A stretch of DNA of 42,741 nt. It comes from a virus. The DNA is taken from positions 1 through 42,741 of the IMG/VR virus record IMGVR_UViG_3300010885_036691. The stretch is one strand, 5' to 3'. Shown one piece after another: positions 1 to 9,383 of this stretch (positions are counted from its first letter, which is position 1; every line of letters begins with the position of its first letter). The notes under the pieces are model-generated. The model had not been told where the DNA came from. It worked only from the letters and a program-made list of their open reading frames with translations, and did not search any database. The position numbers and the translations under genes are program-made.

Positions 1-3
1 GCC

Positions 4-2091
4 GTGGCAAATCAAACTTTTTGTATTTCAGAGCCAGAAGGTTTAAATGCTTGGGCTAATATATTAGGACCTGTAAATTATGAAAATTTTATTAATGGCG
101 ACCCAAATTCTTATAATTGTTTTAATATTAATGATTTAAATACTCAATCTCAAGCTTCTGTAAATGACGGTGGTCAACCGTTATTATTCCCATGTTCAAT
201 TCCATTTGGGACCAGAACAACATTAGAAATAAGCTTAGCTAATTCATTACAACAACAAATTGATTGTGGTAACGAATTGCAAAATCTATATTCTGAATTA
301 GCAGTTTTGACAGCCACTACTTCTACAAATACAAACTGTACCAATCCAGTAGATATGTTTGAAGCTCTGGATGTATCAATGACACTTAGTGTTGATAGTG
401 GTGGAACATATGTTGTTGTATATGAAGACAATTCGTTTTTCCCACCAATAGGTGCTGGTAATTTATATAATTATCTATTATCAAACTCACCAAGTGGTTT
501 TTATGTTTGTGGCGGTTCAGATTGTCAACCAATGTATTTAAACACTGGTCAATTAATAGGTCAAAATACAACAACATGTGATGCAGTTGCTGATAATTTA
601 GCTCAAGAATTATTTACACAATCTGGGTTACAAAATACAACAGCTGATATAAATACGTTTACTAGTAGTCTACCAACTAATTCATTTACATCAGATTGGT
701 CTACTTTTAATACAATAATAAATGATTCATTTGTATTATCAGCAATAACCAATCAAAAAATTAAAATAAATCTAAAATTAAATCACACATGTGGTGATAT
801 TTGCATTTTAATTGACAATATAAAATTAAACAAAAATTGTTCGACTTTAAAAAGCACCAATATTTTTGTTACAGAATGCCCAGGATTTAAAATAGAAAAA
901 GTCATTGATAATAAAAAATCATGGTTAAATAATTCAACACCTGTTACTAGGGATTTTAGAATTTTTAATCCTAGTGGATTAAATCCAATTCGTCAAACAC
1001 ATTATAATGTTAACGATGAAAGATTGGTTATAAATACAAAAGAAATAGATTTGGATATCAACATAGCATCAGCAATAGAAACAGATGTTTGGTGTTATGT
1101 TTATGATAACCCTTGTTTATTAACTGGACAAACATTTTGTGACCCCTGTGGTAATTATAAGCAATTCCAAGATAATTTTTATTTTGATTTTATGGATGGT
1201 TTTTCTTATCAATTTATGGATGATAATACCATTAATAATACTGGCTCACTACCTTCGATTTGTTGTGGTGATAACCAAATTGATTTTAACGATTTGTTAA
1301 CACAACCATTATCAGCTGTAACCACATTGGAAGAATTTAAATATTATGCCATATCTGAACTTATAGATGCAAAAAATAGACAAACCATATCTGCTTATCC
1401 AACTTTAAGAGCTCTATATGACAGATACGTACAGAGTACGACATATTGTGCGTCACAAAGTTCTGCTTTTAATTACAATAGCATGGACCAATTTGCTGGT
1501 TTGGTTGGTAATTATTGGGTTGACATAATAGAACAAGTAATCCCATCAACAACTATATGGGGTAGTATAAAAGTTTATACAAATACAATTTTTGACCAAC
1601 AAAAATTTAAATATAGAGAGTATACATCATTATTATGTGGGAATCCATTTAGTGGTGAAACGGTTTTAAGCCCTATAAATGGTACCTCTGGCCAATGTCA
1701 ATCAGTAGAAGTAATCACGCAAATGCTACCATATAGTGGTCAAACACCTATAAGAATAGTCAAACCTCAGTTATCAAGTTGCAATTCTTTATGTATAGCA
1801 CAAATGAACCATGGTTCCGAATTTATAGGTGGTGTTAACATTATAAGCATCACACCTACCAGTTGTTCTGTTCAAGGTACTGTAATAGTAGATTGCTCTT
1901 TGGGTGTGACAATAACAACACAAGGATTAACAGCAACTGCTACTGTTGTAAATGGTACAGCACCAATATATTATGATTGGAGTAATGGTGATACAGGTCA
2001 AACAGCGACATTCTTATCAACTGGAACATATTCATTGATGGTGACAGATGGGAATTGTTGTAATAAAACAGTAGAAGTTGTATTTTCTTAA
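4..2091 (+). CDS. Virion adhesin/tail protein with C-terminal SprB-like Ig domain
   Basis: A 695-residue reading frame open from the window edge. The first possible start is a GTG at position 4, so the true start may lie outside the window. It is rich in Asn, Thr, Ser and Cys, as expected for a secreted or virion beta-structured protein, and has several paired cysteines, including FCDPCGNY and SICCGD. The last 80 residues (DWSNGDTGQTATFLSTGTYS, then VTDGNCC) match the pattern of the SprB/PKD-like repeats found in Bacteroidetes surface adhesins. The fibre gene follows within 30 bases. I infer a tail or receptor-contact protein. The bulk of the protein is not recognised. Confidence 0.6.
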   Translation: MANQTFCISEPEGLNAWANILGPVNYENFINGDPNSYNCFNINDLNTQSQASVNDGGQPLLFPCSIPFGTRTTLEISLANSLQQQIDCGNELQNLYSELAVLTATTSTNTNCTNPVDMFEALDVSMTLSVDSGGTYVVVYEDNSFFPPIGAGNLYNYLLSNSPSGFYVCGGSDCQPMYLNTGQLIGQNTTTCDAVADNLAQELFTQSGLQNTTADINTFTSSLPTNSFTSDWSTFNTIINDSFVLSAITNQKIKINLKLNHTCGDICILIDNIKLNKNCSTLKSTNIFVTECPGFKIEKVIDNKKSWLNNSTPVTRDFRIFNPSGLNPIRQTHYNVNDERLVINTKEIDLDINIASAIETDVWCYVYDNPCLLTGQTFCDPCGNYKQFQDNFYFDFMDGFSYQFMDDNTINNTGSLPSICCGDNQIDFNDLLTQPLSAVTTLEEFKYYAISELIDAKNRQTISAYPTLRALYDRYVQSTTYCASQSSAFNYNSMDQFAGLVGNYWVDIIEQVIPSTTIWGSIKVYTNTIFDQQKFKYREYTSLLCGNPFSGETVLSPINGTSGQCQSVEVITQMLPYSGQTPIRIVKPQLSSCNSLCIAQMNHGSEFIGGVNIISITPTSCSVQGTVIVDCSLGVTITTQGLTATATVVNGTAPIYYDWSNGDTGQTATFLSTGTYSLMVTDGNCCNKTVEVVFS

Positions 2092-2101
2092 CATAACAAA
2101 T

Positions 2102-2110
2102 GATATTTAT
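2102..2110 (+). promoter_or_regulatory. Putative late promoter motif GATATTTAT
   Basis: GATATTTATAA lies 12 bases before the ATG of the fibre gene. The same motif precedes at least eight other structural, lysis or head genes in this window and is rare before metabolic genes. Its core is the reverse complement of the T4 late promoter TATAAATA. Confidence 0.5.
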
Positions 2111-2121
2111 AAAATAAAATT

Positions 2122-3567
2122 ATGAAACTAACAGATAGAACAGAATATTCAGCAGCAAGTTTAACAGATTTAATTCACATTGTTGTTACTGGCGATACCT
2201 CACAAGACCCAGCTGGTAGCTCTTACAAATTACCCCTGTCAAAGGTTGTCAATTTGTTATCAATAAATACTGGTGATTATTGGACCTCTGGTTCAACTTG
2301 GAATGGTTCAAATTTCCCAATTAAAGCCAATAATACAAGCGGTTTAGATGCAACTGGTACTTATGCTGTTGCTGAAGGTAGAGCAACAACAGCTTCTGGT
2401 AGTAATGGTAGTCATGCTGAGGGTTGGTTAACAATAGCTTCAGGCACTTCTAGTCATGCTGAAGGTAGGTCAACAATAGCTGGTGGCACTTCTAGTCATG
2501 CTGAAGGGTCTGACACTATAGCTTATGGAACTAGAAGTCATGCTGAAGGTAAAGCTACATTAGCTTCTGGTGCTACAACACATGCCGAAGGTAGTAACAC
2601 AACAGCAATAGGTACTGACAGCCATTCTGAAGGTTCAGGTACTATTACAATAGGTAGTGCTAGTCATGCTGAAGGGTTTTCAACTATCTCAAGAGGCAAC
2701 ACTAGTCATGCTGAGGGTGATTCTACAACAGCATTTGGGAATACTAGCCATGCCGAGGGGTCTGGTACAACGGCATTTGGTCTTGTTAGTCATGCTGAGG
2801 GTGTTTTAACAATAGCCAGTGGTATAACTAGCCATGCTGAGGGCGTTTTAACAATATCCAGTGGTATTGGAGCTCATGCTGAAGGTTCTAGCACAACAGC
2901 TATTGGTAATGCTAGTCATGCGGAGGGTAATGTTACAAATGCAACAGGGCCTTACAGCCATGCTGAGGGTAATGAAACAAAGGCATTAGGTGATGGAGCT
3001 CATGCTGAAGGTTATCAAGTTATTGTTTATGGTTTTTACGCACATGGTGAAGGGCAAGGCAATGTTGTTTATGGTGATGGAGCTCATGGTGAAGGCTTGT
3101 CTAATCAAGTTACAGGGCTTTACAGTCACGCTGAAGGTAGCAATAATAGTACTTATGGAGATGCTAGTCATGCTGAAGGTTCTGGAACAACAGCTTCAGG
3201 CACTTCTAGTCATGCTGAGGGCGTTTTAACAATAGCCAGTGGTATTGGAGCTCATGCTGAAGGTTCTAGAACAACAGCGTTTGGGATTTCTAGTCATGCT
3301 GGTGGTAGTGGAACAACAGCTTTGGGAAATTATAGTTTTGTGCATGGTACGGGTTCAACAGCAAGTGGCACAACAACAATAGTTTTAGGTAATAATATAA
3401 CAAATACTTTACCAAATACAGTTTATGTTAACCCTATTGTTGTTAAAAAATTAGACTCAACACAAAGAAATGCACTGACACCTGAAAATGGTATGATAAT
3501 ATATAACACTACAACTAATAAATTTCAAGGTTACGCTAGCGGAACAACTTGGGTAGATTTATCGTAA
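2122..3567 (+). CDS. Tail fibre with SHAEG beta-roll repeats
   Basis: 481 residues in three parts. An N-terminal segment (about 1-75) begins MKLTDRTEYSAASLTDLIHI and probably attaches the fibre to the tail. Residues about 82-415 are roughly 24 tandem 14-residue units of the form SHAEGxxTxAxGxx, like the left-handed beta-roll heads of YadA-type trimeric adhesins. The C-terminal part contains LTPENGMIIYNTTTNKFQG, a segment typical of Bacteroidetes fibre proteins. I infer a trimeric receptor-binding or side fibre. The ATG at 2122 follows a late promoter motif. Repeat number could vary by recombination. Confidence 0.75.
   Translation: MKLTDRTEYSAASLTDLIHIVVTGDTSQDPAGSSYKLPLSKVVNLLSINTGDYWTSGSTWNGSNFPIKANNTSGLDATGTYAVAEGRATTASGSNGSHAEGWLTIASGTSSHAEGRSTIAGGTSSHAEGSDTIAYGTRSHAEGKATLASGATTHAEGSNTTAIGTDSHSEGSGTITIGSASHAEGFSTISRGNTSHAEGDSTTAFGNTSHAEGSGTTAFGLVSHAEGVLTIASGITSHAEGVLTISSGIGAHAEGSSTTAIGNASHAEGNVTNATGPYSHAEGNETKALGDGAHAEGYQVIVYGFYAHGEGQGNVVYGDGAHGEGLSNQVTGLYSHAEGSNNSTYGDASHAEGSGTTASGTSSHAEGVLTIASGIGAHAEGSRTTAFGISSHAGGSGTTALGNYSFVHGTGSTASGTTTIVLGNNITNTLPNTVYVNPIVVKKLDSTQRNALTPENGMIIYNTTTNKFQGYASGTTWVDLS
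2365..3370 (+). repeat. About 24 tandem 42-bp coding repeats (SHAEG units)
   Basis: In-frame 42-base units inside the fibre gene, each encoding (S/A)HAEG plus nine variable residues. Some units are almost identical, such as those encoding SHAEGVLTIASGI around 2799 and 3219. Others have drifted to HGEG or HAGG. Spacing is constant and there are no unique spacers. Confidence 0.9.
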
Positions 3568-3578
3568 TTTAATATAAC

Positions 3579-3821
3579 ATGCCACAATTAATTAAAAATA
3601 TAAAAGGTAATATTTATGATAATACAACTGGTAATGTTGTTTATTTGAAGGGTGTTTCGGCTGAATTACAACAAGAAGACTATATTAATATATATAGTTT
3701 GATTGCTTATTTACAAAATTTTACTAAAATTGAACAAGCATTTGCTTTAACAAAACCTTTATTATTAGGTTTAAAAAATAGCAAAAACTTAACAGTAACA
3801 ACATTAAATATAAATTATTAA
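3579..3821 (+). CDS. Small structural-region protein, unknown
   Basis: 80 residues beginning MPQLIKNIKGNIYDNTTGNV. It has no signal peptide, transmembrane segment or family I recognise. It lies 11 bases after the fibre gene, and its stop overlaps the next start (TAATG), so it is cotranscribed and translationally coupled with fibre and baseplate genes. The length and position suggest a small virion or assembly protein. The short Thr/Asn-rich C-terminus resembles the fold-prone ends of neighbouring fibre proteins. Function is not assigned. Confidence 0.6.
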   Translation: MPQLIKNIKGNIYDNTTGNVVYLKGVSAELQQEDYINIYSLIAYLQNFTKIEQAFALTKPLLLGLKNSKNLTVTTLNINY

Positions 3822-4498
3822 TGAGGTATCAAGAACTTATATACATACAGAATCAACATAGTGCTGTTAGAAACAAGGACTTCGTCAATGTTAATATGAG
3901 TTCGGATATTAACATTTTTGAGGGACCCTTGTTTACGTTAAGTGGTGCTACTAAAATTGATTGTTCTGGTGTTACTACTGGTAATACATATGTTATAACA
4001 ACTGAAGCTGAAATACCCCTAGAATTTACATTTACAGCCAATACAAATACCTTTACAGCAAATAGTGCTACATTTAGATATGAAATTTATAAGTACAACG
4101 AAAATGCTAATATATTTGCACAACCACCAGTATATAGGTCTGGAAACTTCAATAACTCTAATTTGACAACCAAAGGTGGTAACAAAACTTTACTGCAAAA
4201 TATACCAATTAATTCTTTAGCTTTAGATGGTGATTATTTGGTTAAGGGTTATTATAATTTTAGCGCAACAACAAAATATTTAGGTGAATTGGGTAAAATA
4301 GTGGACACAGCACAATATAAAAATGGAACTGAATATGCGTTATATGATTCAAATATTGATTATTACTTTATAGCTTTTAAAGGTGCTGAAACGCCAAAAT
4401 TATTAAACAATAGTAGTAATTTGGCTCCAGCAAATCAGTTATTTCAACAAGTATTTTTACCAGAAAACGGTCAAACAACATTTGTTGTATCTTATTAG
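3821..4498 (+). CDS. Virion structural protein, N-terminal part of a frameshifted gene
   Basis: 225 residues ending NGQTTFVVSY then TAG TAA. The last residues form the first strand of a common phage beta-domain (TTFxxS..., hydrophobic strand, LNGxxLAPxxDY). The rest of that domain (GFFIITLNGLVLAPTYDY) is encoded immediately downstream in the -1 frame with no start codon before it. The gene therefore probably once continued, or still continues by frameshifting, into 4582-5256. The alternatives are two separate proteins or an assembly error. It sits in the fibre/baseplate cluster and overlaps the upstream stop. Confidence 0.6.
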   Translation: MRYQELIYIQNQHSAVRNKDFVNVNMSSDINIFEGPLFTLSGATKIDCSGVTTGNTYVITTEAEIPLEFTFTANTNTFTANSATFRYEIYKYNENANIFAQPPVYRSGNFNNSNLTTKGGNKTLLQNIPINSLALDGDYLVKGYYNFSATTKYLGELGKIVDTAQYKNGTEYALYDSNIDYYFIAFKGAETPKLLNNSSNLAPANQLFQQVFLPENGQTTFVVSY

Positions 4499-4581
4499 TA
4501 AAAGGGTTTTTTATAATAACATTAAATGGTTTAGTATTAGCCCCAACATACGATTATACTTACTCTGGTAGTCTTGTAACT

Positions 4582-5256
4582 ATGAATTCATCTATGGTTA
4601 AGGGTGATATAGTTACCATTATTTACACAACAAACGGTGGAAATAATTTAGTTGGTGACAATATTGATATTTCTTCATCAATAGTCAGCGGTTCAACTGG
4701 AAACGAAGGCTCTAATTCAGTGTATTATAATACAACCAAACAAAAATATGAAATTTATACTAGTGTGTCACCAGCTACTGGTGGTTCTATATTGGTTATG
4801 TTAAATGGTGTTATGTTAGCAAATGGAATCGATTACTATCAATCAAAATCAAACCCAAAAAGAATAATATTAGAAGGTGATTTGTTGGTAGGTGATTTGA
4901 TTACAATAGCATATTTCCCAATTGTATCAGCAGTAAATGGTTTGATAACAAATAATCCTAGTGTTGGGTGGCAAATAACAACACCTCCACAAAAACCTAA
5001 CGGTACCTTTACGTTAGAAGTTAGCACTGGAAAAACTTTTTCAACACTTTACAGCAGCATTTCTCAACCTTACGTTACAGGTATTTCACTTTATTATGAT
5101 ACGTTTATTGCTAGTGGAACAGTCGGAACGACTTTATATTATAGAGTTAAAAATGAAAAAAACTATGAAGCACTTTGTGGTAATGTTATTACTGATATTG
5201 CATATAGTGAAACAATACCAATAATAGTACAAACAAATTCAATAAATTCATACTAA
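4582..5256 (+). CDS. Virion structural protein, C-terminal part of a frameshifted gene
   Basis: The first ATG in this frame is at 4582, but the frame is open and protein-like from about 4492: LLVKGFFIITLNG, then LVLAPTYDYTYSG. Starting at 4582 would remove half of a beta-domain. A second copy of the same domain is intact further on (ILVMLNGVMLANGIDYYQS, then LEGDLLVGDLITIAYFP), which shows what the broken first copy should look like. Best read as the distal part of the gene starting at 3821. Likely a baseplate or fibre component. Confidence 0.55.
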   Translation: MNSSMVKGDIVTIIYTTNGGNNLVGDNIDISSSIVSGSTGNEGSNSVYYNTTKQKYEIYTSVSPATGGSILVMLNGVMLANGIDYYQSKSNPKRIILEGDLLVGDLITIAYFPIVSAVNGLITNNPSVGWQITTPPQKPNGTFTLEVSTGKTFSTLYSSISQPYVTGISLYYDTFIASGTVGTTLYYRVKNEKNYEALCGNVITDIAYSETIPIIVQTNSINSY

Positions 5257-5271
5257 TATTATTGACTATTG

Positions 5272-5313
5272 GATATTTATAACTAAAATAAAGCTAAAAA
5301 CAAAGATATTTAT
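5272..5313 (+). promoter_or_regulatory. Tandem late promoter motifs before baseplate gene
   Basis: Two copies of GATATTTAT, at 5272-5280 and 5305-5313, both followed by AA. They lie 39 and 6 bases before the ATG at 5319. This is the only tandem pair seen and suggests strong late expression of the two baseplate-type genes that follow. Confidence 0.5.
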
Positions 5314-5318
5314 AACAT

Positions 5319-7454
5319 ATGAGCTATATCATTACAAGCACGAATCCATTTGTGAGTGTCAAATTAACTGAAAAAGGGAGAGAACAACTTTCTTTAGGTC
5401 AATTGAACTTTAGTTATTGGGCGATTGGAGATTCTGAAATAAACTACGAAAGAGAAGCAATAGTAGATGCAAACCCTAATAACGTGACTCTTTCAGCCAC
5501 AAGTAAAGTTTTAAGACCAGTTGATAGACAACCAAATATTAAAAGCTTTATCACCTCTAGCACATCAACGTCAAACTATCAAGCTATAAATGCCTCAAAT
5601 ATGAACGTTGTAAAAGCGATTGTAAACAATCAAGCTGATGAAAGAGGTTTTTTCACAAACAATATAACAGGTTTTACAACGAATCTATCAACAACTTTAA
5701 CACCTTATTATCAACCAGTTGCAAATTCTACTTTATCTGGCACCACTACATTAAGATTAAGTGGTTCACCAGTTGTTAGTGTTGGTGATATAGTTCTGCT
5801 TAAATTAACCAATTCAATCGTAGGACCAATTTCAGCTAATGAAACTACGATTGCAACACCAAATTTATGGTTTAAAGTTCAAGGGTTAACTGGCAATACA
5901 GCAACTTTGGATAGAAATTTGCCAAATCTTTCTGGTGATTCACAATCTTCCCAATTATTGATTTATAGAGGTGGTGAAATTTATGATACTATTGCAACTG
6001 GTACTACAACAGCATATTGGGATACTGGAACGCTATCTTTTAATTCTTCAATCAATGTAACATGTCATGATGTTCCAGTATGGAACATGAATAATGTTTG
6101 GTGTGAAAACTTAGCTGGTATGTCAGGTGGGACACATGAAGATTATACCTATTTTGGTTCATATCCATATTTTGGAACTAAAAACCCATATTTTGAATAT
6201 CTTTGTGTTTCTAGTGGTTTAAGTGAAACACAATTAAAATGTAACGACCCAGGGATTAGTTATCTAGACGATGTTTCAAAATCAATTTCTATAATTCATT
6301 ATACAAACAATGCCATATCAAATTTATATGGTGAATTTTTCTATGTTGATGCTACAAATAACAAATATGTTAAACTACATATGCCTAATTTAATGTACCA
6401 TAGAGATGGTTATGCAACAGCCAGTGGCACATCAATGGGTATGGATTTTATAGCTAGCGGGTCAACACAAAGAATTGGTACTAGCGATATAGAATACATT
6501 GATTTAATTGAAGACCCAGCATTCATATCAACAGCAAACACAACACCATTGGTTGTGGGTAAAGTTTTTCCACAATTAAAAATGATTGTAGTAGATAATG
6601 ATGAAATAGTTGCTGCTATGTCTTATAAATCTAACAGAAATTGGACATTACCAGAATTAGCGGCTACACTTCAATCACCTTCTGGTGGTACATCTACTGG
6701 TGTTTTGGGTTCAAACCAAACAATGTATTTAACATATTCTTTGGAAGTAACTCGTGTTAGCGGATTAACAACAAGTCTCCCATGTCAACAATACGTTAAA
6801 GTTGATAATATCACGTCAACAGCTAAAGATATTGCTTTTAGAATAAATGGTACAGATTTACTCCCATATATGCGTAAAATAGAGAATGTTGGTTATGACG
6901 GTTTAGGGTTTTACGCTACTAATTTTAAGTTATTATATCAAGTAGTATCTGGCTCAACACAGAGACCAGACCCAGCAGCTTGGAAAGCGTATGATTTTAC
7001 AAGCAATGCGATAACCGTAAATACAGGTCAAACAATTAACCCTAAACTTTTAGAAAATCAATCACCAGCAACAAATGGTTTTATTTTAGATAGTTTAAAA
7101 GCGGCTTCCGCAACAACATTTAATTTGGTTCCTTTATTAAACTTACCACAAATAAACCAACCAAATAACTTACAATTTGGTGATGAAAGGTTTTTTTATG
7201 GTAACTTAGAAACATATATTGGGGCTACTATTTATAAAACTATTTTTGATGTCAGAGTTAATTCAAGTTTATTCAATCTGACATCAAACCCAACCAGAAG
7301 TACTGACCCAGCAACCAATCCACCTAATATTAGAGTAACGGAAGTTGGTATTTACGATAATTTACAAAACCTAGTTTGTATTGGTAAATTAAGTAGACCA
7401 GTTATATTGCTACCAGGAAACACAATAATGATGGAACTTTCAATGGATTTTTAA
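5319..7454 (+). CDS. Baseplate/tail-collar-type structural protein
   Basis: 711 residues. The N-terminus has KLTEKGREQLSLGQLNFSYW and AIGDSEINYE. The C-terminus has VTEVGIYDNLQNLVCIGKLS followed by RPV. These two end motifs are shared with the next gene, so the two are paralogues that differ mainly by a large central insertion here. Similar ends occur in phage tail-collar or fibre-attachment proteins, where the motif reads like TEIGLFDxxGNLIAIGK. I infer a baseplate or tail-tip component at the fibre attachment point. The ATG follows tandem late motifs, and the stop is one base from the next ATG. Confidence 0.6.
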   Translation: MSYIITSTNPFVSVKLTEKGREQLSLGQLNFSYWAIGDSEINYEREAIVDANPNNVTLSATSKVLRPVDRQPNIKSFITSSTSTSNYQAINASNMNVVKAIVNNQADERGFFTNNITGFTTNLSTTLTPYYQPVANSTLSGTTTLRLSGSPVVSVGDIVLLKLTNSIVGPISANETTIATPNLWFKVQGLTGNTATLDRNLPNLSGDSQSSQLLIYRGGEIYDTIATGTTTAYWDTGTLSFNSSINVTCHDVPVWNMNNVWCENLAGMSGGTHEDYTYFGSYPYFGTKNPYFEYLCVSSGLSETQLKCNDPGISYLDDVSKSISIIHYTNNAISNLYGEFFYVDATNNKYVKLHMPNLMYHRDGYATASGTSMGMDFIASGSTQRIGTSDIEYIDLIEDPAFISTANTTPLVVGKVFPQLKMIVVDNDEIVAAMSYKSNRNWTLPELAATLQSPSGGTSTGVLGSNQTMYLTYSLEVTRVSGLTTSLPCQQYVKVDNITSTAKDIAFRINGTDLLPYMRKIENVGYDGLGFYATNFKLLYQVVSGSTQRPDPAAWKAYDFTSNAITVNTGQTINPKLLENQSPATNGFILDSLKAASATTFNLVPLLNLPQINQPNNLQFGDERFFYGNLETYIGATIYKTIFDVRVNSSLFNLTSNPTRSTDPATNPPNIRVTEVGIYDNLQNLVCIGKLSRPVILLPGNTIMMELSMDF

Positions 7455-7455
7455 A

Positions 7456-8658
7456 ATGGGATTTATATCAAGTGCAAATACGATTACATTAAACGCTAAG
7501 TTAACACCATTAGGTAGACAAAGAATGATTTCTACAAATAATGGACTTATCACCACATTTTCTTTGGGTGACTCTGACGCTAATTACTATGTTCCATTAA
7601 CTTTGTCAACTGGACAAATTCCAGCTGAAGCTGGTGAAATTGGTGCAAACGCATCTTTTAGCAATAGTACTGCTCAAAACGTAAAATTAAAATCACCTAT
7701 TATTGTTAATTCTAGTGGTTTACTAAGAAAACCAGTTGAATCTCAATCAATAACAATATCAACAGATTTATTATCAAATGGTTTTACAACAGTAAGTGGT
7801 AATAATTTAACACGAGTTATTATTGACAGAAATAATTACAATACGGATGCTTTGGTTAATTTATATTATTCATTTGGTTTACCTTTAAACACAAATAATG
7901 ATAATACTTATACTGGTATAACATATGCAAATGGTGGATATTCAGATACAGCACTTAGTGCGATTTCTAAAACAAAAATATTAGTTATTGGCATAAACAA
8001 TGCAAATTATGGTGAGTGTATTGATGGTAAAACTGTAAAAATACAATTACCTACATCAGCTGGCACCTATACAATTTATAGCACTTTTCAAAATGATGGA
8101 ACTTCTTTATCCATCCAAGATGCTAATATAAGAGACACATCAGTTGTAACAAGCTATTTAGATGATAATATTGCAATGTTATTCTCAGATTCTATTGCTA
8201 GACCAAACGGTGGCTCTAGTTCATTAAGTTGGGCAACTGGATACGAGACAACAAAACCTTTTAGCGTTAATGGAAAACAACTTTACAATTTACAAACAAA
8301 TAGCAATATTGGAACTACAGCTGATACTATTGTTGGTATTGCATACCTTGATAAAGGGTTTATGGTCATAACAAACCAACAGATTATTTCAAATTATACT
8401 TCAACAGCAGCCACAGCTACAACAGTTAGTTTTAACAGTGTCTCAACGTCAATTTACCAAAATATAACATGTGTTGCGGCCAGAGGTGAATTCGGTACTT
8501 CAACAAATTCAACTTTCACAGGTTCAGACGTTGTTAGGATTTCAGAAGTAGGTTTATACGACAATTTAAATAATTTGATAGCTATCGGTAAAACTGATAG
8601 ACAAGTTACAAAAAATGTAAATGAATTTTTAGCTTTAAGTGTAAAAATAAATTTGTAA
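7456..8658 (+). CDS. Baseplate/tail-collar-type structural protein, paralogue
   Basis: 400 residues, the shorter paralogue of the preceding protein. N-terminus: KLTPLGRQRMI and SLGDSDANYYV. C-terminus: ISEVGLYDNLNNLIAIGKTD. The conserved ends suggest both proteins assemble in the same ring or as partners at the baseplate. The central part is Ser/Thr/Asn-rich and beta-like with no enzyme motif. It is the last gene of the structural cluster on this side; a short inverted repeat follows before the nucleic acid genes begin. Confidence 0.6.
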   Translation: MGFISSANTITLNAKLTPLGRQRMISTNNGLITTFSLGDSDANYYVPLTLSTGQIPAEAGEIGANASFSNSTAQNVKLKSPIIVNSSGLLRKPVESQSITISTDLLSNGFTTVSGNNLTRVIIDRNNYNTDALVNLYYSFGLPLNTNNDNTYTGITYANGGYSDTALSAISKTKILVIGINNANYGECIDGKTVKIQLPTSAGTYTIYSTFQNDGTSLSIQDANIRDTSVVTSYLDDNIAMLFSDSIARPNGGSSSLSWATGYETTKPFSVNGKQLYNLQTNSNIGTTADTIVGIAYLDKGFMVITNQQIISNYTSTAATATTVSFNSVSTSIYQNITCVAARGEFGTSTNSTFTGSDVVRISEVGLYDNLNNLIAIGKTDRQVTKNVNEFLALSVKINL

Positions 8659-8663
8659 TCTTT

Positions 8664-8679
8664 ACCTTTTATTAAAGGT
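8664..8679 (+). terminator. Weak inverted repeat after structural cluster
   Basis: ACCTTT-TATT-AAAGGT is a perfect 6-bp hairpin just after the last baseplate gene. There is no clear T-run after it, so termination is uncertain. Confidence 0.3.
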
Positions 8680-8702
8680 TCTTAGATTAGTGTTAAAAAC
8701 AT

Positions 8703-9344
8703 ATGCAAAAAGAACCAAAATTTATATTGGCCTTGGATGTATCCACATCTACAATAGGTATTGCTTTATTTGAAGACTTGGGTGACAAAGGAGAACTTAA
8801 ATTGTTACATCATGTTAGCCCAAAGGTAAAACCAAAACCAGAAAACAAAATGGAAGAATTATTCAAAAAAGTTGAAATCTTCCAAACAGAGTTTTTAAAC
8901 AAATATGCAGATTTTGGTATTTCAAATGTTATTATTGAAGAACCACTTTTACAATCAAACAACGTATATACAATTGCAACGCTTTTACGTTTTAATGGGA
9001 TGATTTCTAAATCTGTTTTTGATACCATCGGTGTTGTACCAGATTTTATATCATCATACGATGCTCGTAAATATGCGTTTCCAGAATTGATGTCTGTTAG
9101 AAAAGCTAAAAAAGATGGAACCCCATTGTCAGAAAAACAAATATCTAAAAACGAACCTGTTTTATTTGGAGGCTACCCATTTGATGTGGATAAAAAAATG
9201 GTAATTTTTGACAAAGTTTGTGATTTAGAACCACAAATAAAATGGATATTAGATAAAAACAATGTACTAAAAAAAGAAAATTTTGACATGAGTGATGCTT
9301 ACACATGTGGTTTAGCTTGGTTTAATCTTAGAAAACAAAGTTAA
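8703..9344 (+). CDS. RuvC-like Holliday junction resolvase
   Basis: 213 residues with an RNase H-like fold. The first strand is FILALDVSTSTIGIALFED with Asp12 in the position of the first catalytic acid. A second acidic strand is NVIIEEPLL (Glu79/Glu80). The C-terminal helix is DMSDAYTCGLAWF (Asp195/Asp198). This arrangement is that of RuvC-type resolvases, which cut four-way DNA junctions. It is slightly longer than E. coli RuvC because of an insertion around residues 105-150. It opens the DNA metabolism block. The likely role is resolving branched replication intermediates before packaging. Metal ligands are inferred from position only. Confidence 0.75.
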   Translation: MQKEPKFILALDVSTSTIGIALFEDLGDKGELKLLHHVSPKVKPKPENKMEELFKKVEIFQTEFLNKYADFGISNVIIEEPLLQSNNVYTIATLLRFNGMISKSVFDTIGVVPDFISSYDARKYAFPELMSVRKAKKDGTPLSEKQISKNEPVLFGGYPFDVDKKMVIFDKVCDLEPQIKWILDKNNVLKKENFDMSDAYTCGLAWFNLRKQS

Positions 9345-9347
9345 ATA

Positions 9348-9379
9348 TTTGCTTTTTTCAATTTTATTTAATACCTTTG
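9348..9379 (+). promoter_or_regulatory. Host-type promoter of primase 5' fragment
   Basis: TTTG at 9348-9351, 20 bases, then TACCTTTG at 9372-9379. The ATG follows 5 bases after the -7 box, so the transcript would be nearly leaderless. Confidence 0.75.
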
Positions 9380-9383
9380 TTGG

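Noticed and set aside
2365-3370. Regular repeats as a possible CRISPR array
   Set aside because: Repeats are contiguous 42-base coding units in frame, with no spacers and no cas genes.
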